Positions 7,423 to 15,681 of a DNA stretch of 64,000 bases are shown in pieces. Each line of letters starts with the position of its first letter. Position 1 is the first letter of the stretch. The translations under genes were made by a program, and so were the position numbers. The notes beneath the pieces are model-generated. The model saw only the letters and a program-made list of their open reading frames with translations. It made no database searches and was not told the origin of the DNA. Source of the DNA: Diaminobutyricibacter sp. McL0608 (GTDB lineage: Bacteria; Actinomycetota; Actinomycetes; Actinomycetales; Microbacteriaceae); NCBI RefSeq assembly GCF_039613825.1, contig NZ_CP154826.1, forward strand, positions 1,736,001 to 1,800,000. The letters run 5' to 3'.

Positions 7423-7478
7423 GAGCACAGAGAAAAGCACGCCAATCGCCGCTGTGGAACAGCCTTTTCCTGTGCTCG
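7423..7478. repeat. Dispersed hairpin repeat, copy 1 (bidirectional terminator-like)
   Basis: GAGCACAGAGAAAAG at 7423-7437 pairs with CTTTTCCTGTGCTC near 7464-7477 with one bulged base. It lies between the convergent ends of the kinase-like gene and def. The same arms recur at 26233-26289 and 35766-35821. Because A and T runs sit inside the stem, either strand could yield a hairpin followed by U residues. It may be a bidirectional terminator or a short dispersed element. Confidence 0.7.
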
Positions 7479-7497
7479 ACGGGTGGGCGTGGGGCGA

Positions 7498-8064
7498 TCA
7501 GTCCTCGAGGTGGTCGACGCCGGGCGTCCAGCTGAGGCCGGGGACGCCCCAGCTGTTACGCCGGGATGCTTTGGTGGCCGCCTTCGCGTGCGGGTGCTCG
7601 AGACGATCGACGTAGAGCACGCCGTCGAGGTGGTCGAACTCGTGCTGGAAGATGCGCGCCAGCCAGCCGTCCGCGCGGATCTCGAACGGTGCGCCGTCGA
7701 GATCGACCGCTTGCAGGATGGCGCTCTGCGAGCGGACCAGGGGAAAGCGCTCGCCCGGAAACGAGAGGCATCCTTCCGAATCGGCGTCTTCGTCGGGACC
7801 GCCGGTCGGGGCCGGGCTGATCCAGAGCACCGGATTGATCGCGACCCCACGGTGCAGCACGTCATCGTCGTCGGTCCAGCCGAACACGAAGAGCCGAAGT
7901 GGCACGCCGACCTGCGGGGCGGCCAGGCCGACACCGGGCGCCTCATCCATCGTCTCGAACATGTCGTCGACGAGAGTTCTGAGCGCATCGTCGAAATCGG
8001 TGACAGGCGAGGCGGGCGTGTGGAGCACGGGTTCTCCGGAAATCCGGATCGGAAGGACGGCCAT
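7498..8064 (-). CDS. def: Peptide deformylase
   Basis: A 188-residue metalloenzyme that removes the N-formyl group from new proteins. All three signature motifs are present: GVGLAAPQ near residue 44, EGCLSFPG (metal-binding Cys) near 97 and HEFDH (two metal His and the catalytic Glu) near 140. The length is normal. The ATG at 8064 is preceded by TATTCT on this strand with a six-base gap, so the mRNA is probably leaderless. It is transcribed divergently from the DMT transporter gene and convergently with the kinase-like gene. Confidence 0.97.
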   Translation of the reverse strand: MAVLPIRISGEPVLHTPASPVTDFDDALRTLVDDMFETMDEAPGVGLAAPQVGVPLRLFVFGWTDDDDVLHRGVAINPVLWISPAPTGGPDEDADSEGCLSFPGERFPLVRSQSAILQAVDLDGAPFEIRADGWLARIFQHEFDHLDGVLYVDRLEHPHAKAATKASRRNSWGVPGLSWTPGVDHLED

Positions 8065-8070
8065 TCAGCA

Positions 8071-8098
8071 AGAATATCGGCACGAAACTAGGTATGGT
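8071..8098. promoter_or_regulatory. Divergent leaderless promoters of def and the DMT transporter gene
   Basis: On the minus strand TATTCT (8076-8071) ends six bases before the def ATG. On the plus strand TATGGT (8093-8098) ends six bases before the GTG at 8105. Only 40 bases separate the two start codons, so the two -35 regions overlap in the middle. Confidence 0.6.
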
Positions 8099-8104
8099 CG
8101 TGGG

Positions 8105-9088
8105 GTGACTGTGGACTTGGCGGATGCGGTGGGGCAGCTCGCCCTCGAACCCAAACAGTTCCTCGGCATCCCCATCGCACTCATCGGCGCGTGCTTCCTG
8201 TCGGTGGGAGCGCAGCTCCAGCACCACGGCGTCGCGAAGGTCGAAGCCAGCACGCCCGACATGGCGGGTGGCGGCCTCAGCGGGCGCCAGCTCCTTCTTC
8301 TGCTTCGGCGTCCGTCCTGGGTGATCGGCACCCTGATGCTCGGGCTGGCGATCGTCTTCCAGCTCGTGAGCCTGTTCCTGTCCCCGCTGATCGTCGTGCA
8401 GCCGCTCGGTGCCGTCGCGCTTGTGATCACCGCGATCCTGAACGCGCGCGTCAGCCACGTCAAGCTCAACCGCAGTTCGATCATCGCGATCTGTCTGTGC
8501 GTGGGCGGTGTCGGCGCCTTCGTGCTGCTGGCTGCGTTCTTCGCCCGCGAGCTGCCGGTCACCGACCGGGACCTCATCCTCATCCTGATCATCCTGGCGA
8601 TCGTGCTGGTCGTCTTCGCGTTGCTGTTCGTCTTCCTTCGCGCGCGTTTCAAGGCGCTGATGTACATCGTCGGAGCCGGCGTGCTCTATGGTTTCGTCGC
8701 CACCCTGGCAAAGGTCGTGATCGCCCGTCTCGTGCAACGCGACTTCGACGGTCTGCTCGTCCTGTGCATCGTCGCTCTGCTCGCAGCGGCCGCCCTCGGC
8801 GCCTATTTCGTGCAGAACGCGTACTCAGCCGGGCCGCCCGACCTCGTCATCGCCGGCCTCACCGTGATCGACCCGGTGGTCGCGGTGACAATCGGAATAG
8901 TGATCCTCGGCGAGGCGTCCCTGGCGCCGCTGTGGGTCGGAATCGGGTTCGTCCTCACCGGGGCGGTCGCGATCTACGGGGTCTTCCTGCTCGCGAAATA
9001 CCACCCGCAGGCCGTCGATGCGACGCCGACTCTGGAAGCCGTCATCGCGCCGGCTACCGACACTGCGGCCCAGTCCGGCTTAGACTGA
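8105..9088 (+). CDS. DMT-superfamily membrane transporter (EamA/NIPA-like)
   Basis: 327 residues with nine or ten hydrophobic helices spread over the whole length, for example GIPIALIGACFLSVGAQLQHHG, LLIVVQPLGAVALVITAI and VAVTIGIVILGEASLAPLWVG. The last resembles the conserved end of drug/metabolite transporters. The frame is open further upstream, but the GTG at 8105 follows a -10 box by six bases and begins where the protein becomes transporter-like. Earlier codons overlap def on the other strand. The substrate is unknown. Confidence 0.85.
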   Translation: MTVDLADAVGQLALEPKQFLGIPIALIGACFLSVGAQLQHHGVAKVEASTPDMAGGGLSGRQLLLLLRRPSWVIGTLMLGLAIVFQLVSLFLSPLIVVQPLGAVALVITAILNARVSHVKLNRSSIIAICLCVGGVGAFVLLAAFFARELPVTDRDLILILIILAIVLVVFALLFVFLRARFKALMYIVGAGVLYGFVATLAKVVIARLVQRDFDGLLVLCIVALLAAAALGAYFVQNAYSAGPPDLVIAGLTVIDPVVAVTIGIVILGEASLAPLWVGIGFVLTGAVAIYGVFLLAKYHPQAVDATPTLEAVIAPATDTAAQSGLD

Positions 9089-9181
9089 GCCATTGAATCA
9101 GCCAGCCGGCAAACAGTCGACCGGCGGCGAAACAGGCGCCGGATTCTCAGTTCCCGGCCACAAACGTAGGGATCACTCCAC

Positions 9182-10444
9182 TTGTCCGATTCGAACGGTT
9201 CGCATGAATCCGTGCCCACCGGTTCACCTTCGGGAACGAAGAAACCCCTGAAGGTCCTCATCGGCGCCGACACGTTCGCGCCCGATGTCAACGGAGCAGC
9301 CCGCTTCGCCGAGCGTCTCGCGTCCGGCCTTGTCGCACGCGGCCACGAAGTGCACGTCGTCGCACCTGCCGCGTCGCGCAGGCATGGAACGTGGAGCGAA
9401 CAATACGAGGGCCAGACGGTGACCGCCCACCGTCTCTACAGCTGGCGCTGGTATCCGCACGACTGGCTGCGGTTCGCGCTGCCCTGGCGCATCAAGCAGA
9501 ACAGCGCACGCATCCTCGACGAAGTGAAGCCGGATGTGGTGCACTTCCAGTCGCACATCGTGGTGGGGCGCGGCCTGTCGATCGAGGCTGAGAAGCGCGG
9601 CATCCGCATCATCGGAACCAACCACTTCATGCCCGAGAACATGCTCGAATTCACGCTGCTTCCGAAGTGGATCCAGGAGTGGGCCATCGGGCTGGCGTGG
9701 AAGGCCGCGCGACGCACCTTCGGACGCGCAGAAGCCGTCACCACTCCGACGCGCAAGGCCGCAGACTTCCTCGAGAAGTTCACCGGGCTGCGCGGAGTGC
9801 ACGCGATCTCGTGCGGCATCGACGCAGACAACTACACACCGGACTTCGCGCCGCGCACCGGAAACCGCATCCTCTTCGTCGGGCGGGTCACCGGTGAGAA
9901 GCAGATCGATGTCCTCCTGAAGGCGATCACGCTCCTGCCCGCTGGGCTGGATGCGAAGCTCGAGATCGTCGGCGGTGGCGACCAGTTCAAGAACCTCCAG
10001 CATCTCGCCGAGCAACTCGGCATCGCAGACCGCGTCACCTTCGCCGGCTACGTGACCGATGAGGAGCTGCGCCAGGCGTACACGCGAGCCACCGTCTTCG
10101 CCATGCCTTCGATCGCGGAACTGCAGTCCATCGCGACGATGGAGGCCATGGCATCCGCCCTGCCTGTCGTCGCAGCGAATGCGATGGCGCTCCCGCACCT
10201 GGTGCACGACGGTGAGAACGGCTACCTCTTCGAGCCGGGCAACGCCCAAGCGCTCGCCGACCGCCTGGAGCGCATCCTCGTGATGCCGCAGGACGAGCTC
10301 GACGTGCTCAAGAACGCATCCCTCGGCATCGTCGCGGCACACGACATCCAGCGCACGCTCTCCACATTCGAAAGCCTGTATCGTGGTGAGGCGGTGGCTG
10401 ACCCGGTGACGGATGCGGCCCCGCGGGTGACGACGAAAGAGTAG
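9182..10444 (+). CDS. Glycosyltransferase, GT4 family
   Basis: A 420-residue GT-B enzyme. The N-terminal domain opens with PLKVLIGADTFAPDVNGAARFAERLA, the Gly-rich acceptor-side loop of GT4 enzymes. The C-terminal domain has NRILFVGRVTGEKQIDVLL and the E-x7-E region (AELQSIATMEAMASALPVVA). No signal peptide is present, so it acts in the cytoplasm, probably with a lipid or cell-wall acceptor. The start is TTG at 9182 with GTAGGGA upstream; the first 20 residues are polar and uncertain. A TAGACT box near 9082 may be its promoter. Actinobacterial relatives include mannosyltransferases of phosphatidyl-inositol and glycolipid pathways. Confidence 0.9.
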   Translation: MSDSNGSHESVPTGSPSGTKKPLKVLIGADTFAPDVNGAARFAERLASGLVARGHEVHVVAPAASRRHGTWSEQYEGQTVTAHRLYSWRWYPHDWLRFALPWRIKQNSARILDEVKPDVVHFQSHIVVGRGLSIEAEKRGIRIIGTNHFMPENMLEFTLLPKWIQEWAIGLAWKAARRTFGRAEAVTTPTRKAADFLEKFTGLRGVHAISCGIDADNYTPDFAPRTGNRILFVGRVTGEKQIDVLLKAITLLPAGLDAKLEIVGGGDQFKNLQHLAEQLGIADRVTFAGYVTDEELRQAYTRATVFAMPSIAELQSIATMEAMASALPVVAANAMALPHLVHDGENGYLFEPGNAQALADRLERILVMPQDELDVLKNASLGIVAAHDIQRTLSTFESLYRGEAVADPVTDAAPRVTTKE

Positions 10445-10452
10445 TCGTCCCA

Positions 10453-10529
10453 GGGGCGGTAGCTCAGCTGGTTAGAGCATCGGACTCATAATCCGCCGGT
10501 CACGGGTTCAAGTCCCGTCCGCCCTACCA
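10453..10529 (+). tRNA. tRNA-Met (anticodon CAT)
   Basis: A 74-base cloverleaf plus encoded CCA (10527-10529). The acceptor arm GGGGCGG pairs with CCGCCCT. The anticodon CAT at 10487-10489 lies in the loop CTCATAA. The T-arm ACGGGTTCAAGTCCCGT is perfect. The acceptor end lacks the initiator's unpaired first base. A tRNA-Ile read by a modified CAT anticodon cannot be excluded by eye. Confidence 0.93.
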
Positions 10530-10580
10530 ACACAAAGCCGCAGCTGCTGGGAATGCACAGCCGCTCAGTAGCATGGACTC

Positions 10581-11207
10581 GTGACGATCGCTGACTCGAC
10601 CACGACCAGGCGCCTGACGGCGCGTGGTGCGAAGACGCGCGAAAGGATCGTCACCGCGGCTGCAGACCTGATGTACGTCGGCGGGGTCGGGGCGACCACG
10701 CTCGACGACGTAGTGGCGGCCAGTGGGGTGAGCAAGTCGCAGCTCTACCACCACTTCACAGGCAAGGACGCCGTCGTGAGGGCCGTCATCGACCTCATGG
10801 GTGAGCGCGTCATCGAGCGGGAGCGCGATGCGCTCGGCCATGTCTCGACTTTTGCGGGACTGCGACGGTGGCGGGATGCGCTGGTGCAGAACAACGCCCT
10901 GCGGAACGGTGCTTACGGCTGCGCGCTCGGCTCCTTCGCCTCCGAGGTCGCCGATCACGATGAGATCGCCCGTAGAGCTCTTTCGGCACTCTTCACCGAA
11001 TGGCAGGATCTCCTGTCAGGTGTGTTGCGCCGGCTTCAGGACAGCGGTGCACTACCGGCGGAGGCACCTGTCGAGCAGCTCGCGACAGGACTCATGGGCG
11101 CCCTTCAGGGAGGGTACATGCTGGCCCAGACCGCGGGCGATGTGGCACCGATGGCAACGTCGATCGACATGGCCCTCGCGCATATCGAGAGCCTGTCGGC
11201 CCAGTGA
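10581..11207 (+). CDS. TetR-family transcriptional regulator
   Basis: 208 residues. The N-terminal helix-turn-helix (residues 14-60) contains RERIVTAAADLMYVGGVGATTLDDVVAASGVSKSQLYHHF, with the conserved end KSQLYHHF. The C-terminal ligand domain resembles the YsiA/QacR group. The GTG is preceded by TAGCAT with a six-base gap, which suggests a leaderless transcript. The next gene is an oxidoreductase, and the gap between them holds a palindrome over a promoter. The regulator therefore probably represses the oxidoreductase. Confidence 0.93.
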   Translation: MTIADSTTTRRLTARGAKTRERIVTAAADLMYVGGVGATTLDDVVAASGVSKSQLYHHFTGKDAVVRAVIDLMGERVIERERDALGHVSTFAGLRRWRDALVQNNALRNGAYGCALGSFASEVADHDEIARRALSALFTEWQDLLSGVLRRLQDSGALPAEAPVEQLATGLMGALQGGYMLAQTAGDVAPMATSIDMALAHIESLSAQ

Positions 11208-11268
11208 GTCCGTTCGCGAACTGGGTCACTCCCACTCTTCACCTGTCGCGATACCAGGCACACCAAAG

Positions 11269-11299
11269 TGGACGAAACCGTCCAGTTTGTGTTTAGGAT
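11269..11299 (+). promoter_or_regulatory. TetR-type operator over the oxidoreductase promoter
   Basis: TGGACG at 11269-11274 and CGTCCA at 11279-11284 form a perfect 6-bp inverted repeat with a 4-base spacer. TAGGAT at 11294-11299 resembles a -10 box, and the palindrome covers the expected -35 position. This is a classic repressor layout for the TetR-type gene immediately upstream. The assignment is inferred from position. Confidence 0.6.
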
Positions 11300-11354
11300 G
11301 GTCCGGTGAACAAGGAGCCCAGTTCACAAGAAGCTTGACGCGAGGAGGTGCCTG

Positions 11355-12272
11355 ATGAAGGCGATTGTGGTGAGGGATCTGGCCGAGGGAATGGCCGGGA
11401 TGAAGTTGGAAGACCGTCCTGAGCCGCGGCCGGCGATCAACGATGTCGTCGTCGAGGTGCGCGCGTCGGGATTCGTTCCGACCGAAGTGGACTGGTCTTC
11501 GACGTGGACCGATCGCGCCGGGCGTGATCGAGCGCCGTCGATCCTCGGGCATGAGCTGGCCGGAGTGGTGACAGCCCTCGGCTATGGCACGACAGGGCTG
11601 TCGCTGGGGCAGCGGGTGTTCGGGATCTCGGATTGGCATCGTGACGGGACCCTCGCGGAGTATGTGGCCGTTGAGGCACGCAACCTCGCGCCGCTCCCGG
11701 GTGATGTCGACTTCGCGGTAGGTGCAAGCCTGCCGATCTCGGGTCTCACCGCGTGGCAGGGCCTGTTCGATCACGGCCACCTGCGATCAGGGCAGACTGT
11801 CCTCGCGCACGGAGCGGCCGGTGCAGTCGGCACGATGGTGACCCAGCTCGCGCGGGAGGCGGGCGCGTATGTCATCGGCACCGGACGCGCGGCTGATCGT
11901 CAGAAGGCGCTCGAGTTCGGCGCGCATGAGTTCATCGATCTCGCCGATGACGCCCTCGAAGACGTCGGCGGAGTCGACCTGGTCTTCGACGTCATCGGCG
12001 GTGCCATCCAGGAACGATCCACGCGCCTGATCAGGCCAGGAGGCACGCTGGTCACGGTCACCGGGCTGGCTGACGCGCGACCCGAGGATGGTCTGGCGGT
12101 CGACTTCGTCGTCGAGTCCGTCCCCGCACAACTGGTCGAGATCGTCCAGCGGGTCCGGGATGGCCGGCTTCGCACGAACATCGGCACCGTCGCAACACTC
12201 GACGACGCCGTCGCCGCACTCAACCCGACCGAGCGACGCAACGGGAAGACCGTCATCAGCATCCGACCCTGA
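11355..12272 (+). CDS. Zinc-independent quinone/alcohol oxidoreductase (MDR family)
   Basis: 305 residues of the medium-chain dehydrogenase/reductase type. The N-terminal GroES-like part contains LGHELAGVVTALG. The nucleotide-binding part has VLAHGAAGAVGTMVTQLAREAG with the AxGxVG-type turn. No structural zinc Cys cluster is visible, as in quinone oxidoreductase-like enzymes. The Shine-Dalgarno GAGGAGG lies 7 bases before the ATG. It is probably controlled by the TetR regulator encoded upstream and may detoxify the compound that regulator senses. The substrate is unknown. Confidence 0.92.
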   Translation: MKAIVVRDLAEGMAGMKLEDRPEPRPAINDVVVEVRASGFVPTEVDWSSTWTDRAGRDRAPSILGHELAGVVTALGYGTTGLSLGQRVFGISDWHRDGTLAEYVAVEARNLAPLPGDVDFAVGASLPISGLTAWQGLFDHGHLRSGQTVLAHGAAGAVGTMVTQLAREAGAYVIGTGRAADRQKALEFGAHEFIDLADDALEDVGGVDLVFDVIGGAIQERSTRLIRPGGTLVTVTGLADARPEDGLAVDFVVESVPAQLVEIVQRVRDGRLRTNIGTVATLDDAVAALNPTERRNGKTVISIRP

Positions 12273-12310
12273 CGACCAGGCGTCAGGCGACCAATCAGCA
12301 AAGGAACCCC

Positions 12311-12769
12311 ATGACCAACGCAACCGGGCCGAACCGCGACGACTTCGAGTACCCCGATGAAGCCGGATATCCCGACGGAGCAGGCACCCTCACCCAGGAC
12401 CAGGCTGTCCTCATCGACGAGGTGATCGAGGATGACCATGCCCCCGCGATCAGCTTCTTCGTCGTCAACGACGACAAGACCGGCACCTACGAGGCCATCA
12501 CCGGCGACACAGTGATCGCCGGCCTGACCTACAACATTGCCGGCGACGACCGGCTCGTGCTGCTGGCCACCGCCGTGTTCCCCGAGTTCCGCAAACAGGG
12601 CATCGCGACCGAACTGATACGCCGCGTCCTCGACGACATTCGCAGCCAAGGGAAGACGGTCACCATCATGTGCCCGATCGTCTGGGCCTTCATCGAGCGC
12701 AACCCCGACTACGCCGACCTCATCGACCCGAAGCTTCCCGGGGTGCGGAAAGGCGCACACGGTTCCTGA
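12311..12769 (+). CDS. GNAT-fold N-acetyltransferase, YjdJ type
   Basis: 152 residues. The C-terminal 95 residues match the short YjdJ-like acyltransferase pattern: a beta region (YEAITGDTVIAGLTYNI), the acetyl-CoA loop (VFPEFRKQGIATELIRRVLDDI) and the ending IVWAFIERNPDYADLI. The N-terminal 45 residues are acidic and probably disordered. AAGGA lies before the ATG. The gene follows the oxidoreductase by 38 bases and may share its transcript. The substrate is unknown. Confidence 0.88.
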   Translation: MTNATGPNRDDFEYPDEAGYPDGAGTLTQDQAVLIDEVIEDDHAPAISFFVVNDDKTGTYEAITGDTVIAGLTYNIAGDDRLVLLATAVFPEFRKQGIATELIRRVLDDIRSQGKTVTIMCPIVWAFIERNPDYADLIDPKLPGVRKGAHGS

Positions 12770-12826
12770 AGCAGCTTCGCCAGCTCCGATAGTGTTCATC
12801 CAGGCCGAGCGCGGGAAGGAATCGCG

Positions 12827-13297
12827 ATGAACCCGCGAACATGGCGGATCACTACGTGGTGGGGCAAGCTCATCTATGTCTTCGCGGCGTGGTTCGTCGC
12901 CGTCCGAGTCATCGATCTGTTGTTCGGCGTCCTCGGGGTCACCGGCCTCGGGGCAACCGTCTTCTTTCTCGTCTACGACTTCGCTGTTCTCTTGGTCGGT
13001 GCTCGCATCTTCCGGGGCAAGGGCGAGCCGGTGGCCGCTTCACGACCGTGGTGGCAGATGACGGCCCGGAAGAAGCTCAGCAACAATCTCGGCAGCTGGC
13101 TCGCGGTCGTGACGACGCTCGCGGTGGCCGCGCTCGTGATTTCGTTCTTCAGTCCTTTCGGCTCCTCTAAGTCCGACCTCGTGTTGTTGGTTCTCTATTT
13201 CGGAGTTCCGACCTACCTGTACCTCAACAGCGCGGCCCGCCTGCAGTCCGCGCCGAAGCCCGACGCTGATGCACCCCTGAGGTCGCTCGAGGCGTGA
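12827..13297 (+). CDS. Hypothetical membrane protein with about four helices
   Basis: 156 residues with hydrophobic segments near 13-33, 35-60, 88-108 and 112-130, and a polar C-terminus. I recognise no family. A good Shine-Dalgarno (GGGAAGGAA) precedes the ATG, and TAGTGT about 40 bases upstream may be its -10 box. Base composition matches the neighbours. It lies in a run of small co-directional genes with no obvious shared task. Confidence 0.75.
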   Translation: MNPRTWRITTWWGKLIYVFAAWFVAVRVIDLLFGVLGVTGLGATVFFLVYDFAVLLVGARIFRGKGEPVAASRPWWQMTARKKLSNNLGSWLAVVTTLAVAALVISFFSPFGSSKSDLVLLVLYFGVPTYLYLNSAARLQSAPKPDADAPLRSLEA

Positions 13298-13348
13298 CGA
13301 CCGTCACCCCGTTCATCCGCCCATCCAGCCCCAGAAAGGTTCGTACAG

Positions 13349-13882
13349 ATGGATCCAACTGCGATCGCGACCTGGGTGCTCGCCATCATCACGCTGCTCA
13401 GCGCCGGATTCGTCGTGTGGCAGCTCATCGATGGCACCCGCGCGCGAGTCGAACAGACGACGTTTCTGCGACGCCAGGAGACGCTGCGCCTGTACTCAGC
13501 GACGCAGGACAGCAGGCGGACGTCGAAGATCGGGCTTCCTCGCGACAGCGATTCGGAGGCAGTCGCCGCCTTCACCGAAACGGCGAGGACGGATGAGGAT
13601 TATCGTCTCGCCGTGCGCGACTACCTGAACTACTGGGAGTCGATTGCGACCGGAGTCCGTTTCGGTGTGCTCGACGGAGGAATGCTTCGCGCGCTGGTCG
13701 GACCGCGTCTCGCCTCGATTCTGAAGAACTATCGTGCGCACATCGACTGGATCCGCGCTGAAGGCAAACCGTCGAACTTCATGATCGAACTCGAGAACCT
13801 TGTGCAGGACTGGGGTGAGGTGGAGCCCCTGGGTCGCGCTGACGCACCCACCACAACAGTGGCGCTGGATACGCAGAGTTGA
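13349..13882 (+). CDS. DUF4760-like protein with one N-terminal membrane helix
   Basis: 177 residues. One transmembrane helix (ATWVLAIITLLSAGFVVWQLI) near residues 7-27 is followed by a helical cytoplasmic domain. That domain includes YRLAVRDYLNYWESIATGVRFGVLD and IDWIRAEGKPSNFMIELENL, the layout seen in DUF4760 proteins. No catalytic motif is visible. AGAAAGG lies 10 bases before the ATG. The function is unknown. Confidence 0.75.
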   Translation: MDPTAIATWVLAIITLLSAGFVVWQLIDGTRARVEQTTFLRRQETLRLYSATQDSRRTSKIGLPRDSDSEAVAAFTETARTDEDYRLAVRDYLNYWESIATGVRFGVLDGGMLRALVGPRLASILKNYRAHIDWIRAEGKPSNFMIELENLVQDWGEVEPLGRADAPTTTVALDTQS

Positions 13883-13924
13883 TAGGGTGACGCAGTCCGC
13901 GAAGCGAGAAGGAGGTGATCCCCG

Positions 13925-13978
13925 GTGAACGTCGTATCCATTGGGTGCTCCTCGTCTCTGCGACGGGCGGTCGACTGA
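13925..13978 (+). CDS. Possible 17-codon leader peptide with a very strong Shine-Dalgarno
   Basis: AAGGAGGTGATCC at 13909-13921 is fully complementary over 13 bases to the 3' end of 16S rRNA. A GTG follows at 13925 and opens a 17-residue frame (MNVVSIGCSSSLRRAVD) that stops at 13976-13978, 52 bases before the hydrolase ATG. Such a perfect site in front of so short a frame suggests a translated leader, perhaps an attenuator. There is no second hairpin I can name, so this remains a candidate only. Confidence 0.4.
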   Translation: MNVVSIGCSSSLRRAVD

Positions 13979-14030
13979 CCTGAGTGTCGTCGGGAGCGCC
14001 GTGAACAGGTGACCCCGAAAGGCACTACTC

Positions 14031-14774
14031 ATGCACTTCTTCTCTCAGACGGCGTCGGATGGCGTCGTCGAAAAAACATTCGCCGTCGACGGCGTTCCTG
14101 GCGTGCTCTGGTCGCCGATCGGCGCATCCGATCCGGCTCCTCTCGTGCTCATGGGGCATCCTGGCGGCCTGCACAAGAAGGCGCGTGGCCTGGTGGCCCG
14201 TGCTGCACATCTTGTGACGGTCTACGGGTTCCACGCCGCGTCGATCGACGCCCCAGGGCACGGCGACCGCGAGCGATCCGCCGAGGACTCCGAGTGGGTC
14301 GACCGGATGCAGCGCGCCCGGACAGTGGGGGAGCCGCTCGGTGTCATCGTGTCCGAATTCAACGCATCCATCGCAGCCCGAGCCGTACCCGAGTGGCGAG
14401 CGACACTCGACGCGCTGCAGACGCTTCCCGAAATCGACCCGGACAGCCCTGTCGGCTTCAGCGGCATGACACTCGCGACCGAGATCGGCTTCCGTCTGGC
14501 AGCGGTGGAACCACGTATCGGTGCCGCCGGGCTGGGCGCTGCCTTCGCGTCGGAAGCACTGTTGGACGTGGCACGCAGCGTCACGGCACCTCTGCAGTAC
14601 CTTTTGCCGTGGGACGACCCCGAAATCGATCGCGAGTCGGGTCTCGCCCTCTTCGACGCGATCGGTTCAGCGGAGAAGTCCCTCCATGCGTTTCCGGGCC
14701 CCCACCAGACTGTCCCGGCATACGAGGCAGAGGACTCCGCCCGCTTCCTCGCGCGTCATTTGGTGGCCAAGTGA
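14031..14774 (+). CDS. Alpha/beta hydrolase
   Basis: A 247-residue alpha/beta-fold enzyme. The nucleophile elbow GFSGM lies near residue 145. Candidate acid residues are in LPWDDPEID and the candidate catalytic His in FPGPHQTVP near the C-terminus. An early HPGG-type oxyanion turn (VLMGHPGGLHKKA) is present. No signal peptide. GAAAGG precedes the ATG. The esterase or lactonase substrate is unknown. The gene follows the possible leader peptide described at 13925. Confidence 0.85.
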   Translation: MHFFSQTASDGVVEKTFAVDGVPGVLWSPIGASDPAPLVLMGHPGGLHKKARGLVARAAHLVTVYGFHAASIDAPGHGDRERSAEDSEWVDRMQRARTVGEPLGVIVSEFNASIAARAVPEWRATLDALQTLPEIDPDSPVGFSGMTLATEIGFRLAAVEPRIGAAGLGAAFASEALLDVARSVTAPLQYLLPWDDPEIDRESGLALFDAIGSAEKSLHAFPGPHQTVPAYEAEDSARFLARHLVAK

Positions 14775-14827
14775 TCGCGCGGCCCTAGACTCGGGCGAAC
14801 CGTCCACCGCACGACAGAAAGAGAGCG

Positions 14828-15265
14828 ATGTCAGACTTGACCGCATCCGACATTGTTGACCCGTACGGGCACTCCTCGGGCAGCGCGCCGACCGCGCCTG
14901 TGCAGGACGCGCGCGCGCGCGAAAAGCTCGGTCGCCGGGCGATGATCATGGCGATCGCGGTCTTCGGGGTCTCGCTGGTGGTGTCGATCCTCATCGCGTT
15001 CTTCGGCACGACGATGTACACCTACGGCACGGCGACGTCTGCAGGGTTCCGGGTTGCGCCGAACCAGGTCGCTTTCGGGTTCCAGGCGCTGTTCGGCACT
15101 GTCTTCGGCACGTGGGCCGTCGTGCAGGGGATCGTCGCGGCCGCGAAGAACCGCGGGCGGTCGTTCGGAGTCGTCGCGATCGTCGTCGGCGCGTCCGCTC
15201 CGATCGTCAGCGTCATCGTGTGGCTGGTCCTCGGTGCCGCCTTCGGGCACCATGTCAGCTTGTAG
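14828..15265 (+). CDS. Small membrane protein, DUF4190-like
   Basis: 145 residues. A polar N-terminus of about 35 residues precedes three hydrophobic segments (AIAVFGVSLVVSILIAFFG, AFGFQALFGTVFGTWAVVQGIVAAA and a final SFGVVAIVVGASAPIVSVIVWLVLG). The short N-tail/multi-helix layout resembles DUF4190 proteins. AGAGAG precedes the ATG, and TAGACT near 14785 may be the -10 box. It ends a few bases from the convergent gene at 15272. The function is unknown. Confidence 0.75.
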   Translation: MSDLTASDIVDPYGHSSGSAPTAPVQDARAREKLGRRAMIMAIAVFGVSLVVSILIAFFGTTMYTYGTATSAGFRVAPNQVAFGFQALFGTVFGTWAVVQGIVAAAKNRGRSFGVVAIVVGASAPIVSVIVWLVLGAAFGHHVSL

Positions 15266-15271
15266 GCCGGA

Positions 15272-15523
15272 TCAGGGCGTACCGCTCACGAGCTCCATGG
15301 CTGCGTCGGCGAAGGTGTCGAACGGCCCGAAACCGAGCGGTGCTCCGGCGGTCGGAAGATCCTGAGGATAGGCGACGTAGCCGCCGTCCTCATTGATGAT
15401 CTGGCCGACGCTCTCGGTGCCGTACGGGGTGTTGCGCACGATCGACCACGTCTCCGCCTCACTCACTTCGCAGAAGTAGTCGTTGCCGTCAAAGGTCGTC
15501 GTCCACTGCTCTTCGTTGCTCAC
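15272..15523 (-). CDS. Small hypothetical acidic protein
   Basis: 83 residues from the GTG at 15523, which follows TATGGT on this strand with a six-base gap. An ATG nine codons upstream is less likely because it lies before the inferred transcription start. The protein has no membrane segment. It contains EEQWTTTFDGNDYFCEVSE and ends in FDTFADAAMELVSG, a helix resembling the tail of the SPOR-like protein at 59560. I recognise no named family. Confidence 0.7.
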   Translation of the reverse strand: MSNEEQWTTTFDGNDYFCEVSEAETWSIVRNTPYGTESVGQIINEDGGYVAYPQDLPTAGAPLGFGPFDTFADAAMELVSGTP

Positions 15524-15681
15524 GGGCCAACCATATTCGACACTCCGCAACCGGCGAAAGGTGGCCGCAGCTGCCGTGCCGTATTAGCGTGGGGCATGCG
15601 ACGAGTCGCCCGAAGGCTCACCAGCATTGACAAGATGGCCGATTCCGGCCGCCGACAACACTGGTTTTGAAGGGCAATCCG

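Noticed and set aside
13909-13921. Fragment of the 16S rRNA 3' end in antisense orientation
   Set aside because: The match covers only the anti-Shine-Dalgarno region; flanking bases do not resemble rRNA, so it is read as a ribosome site.
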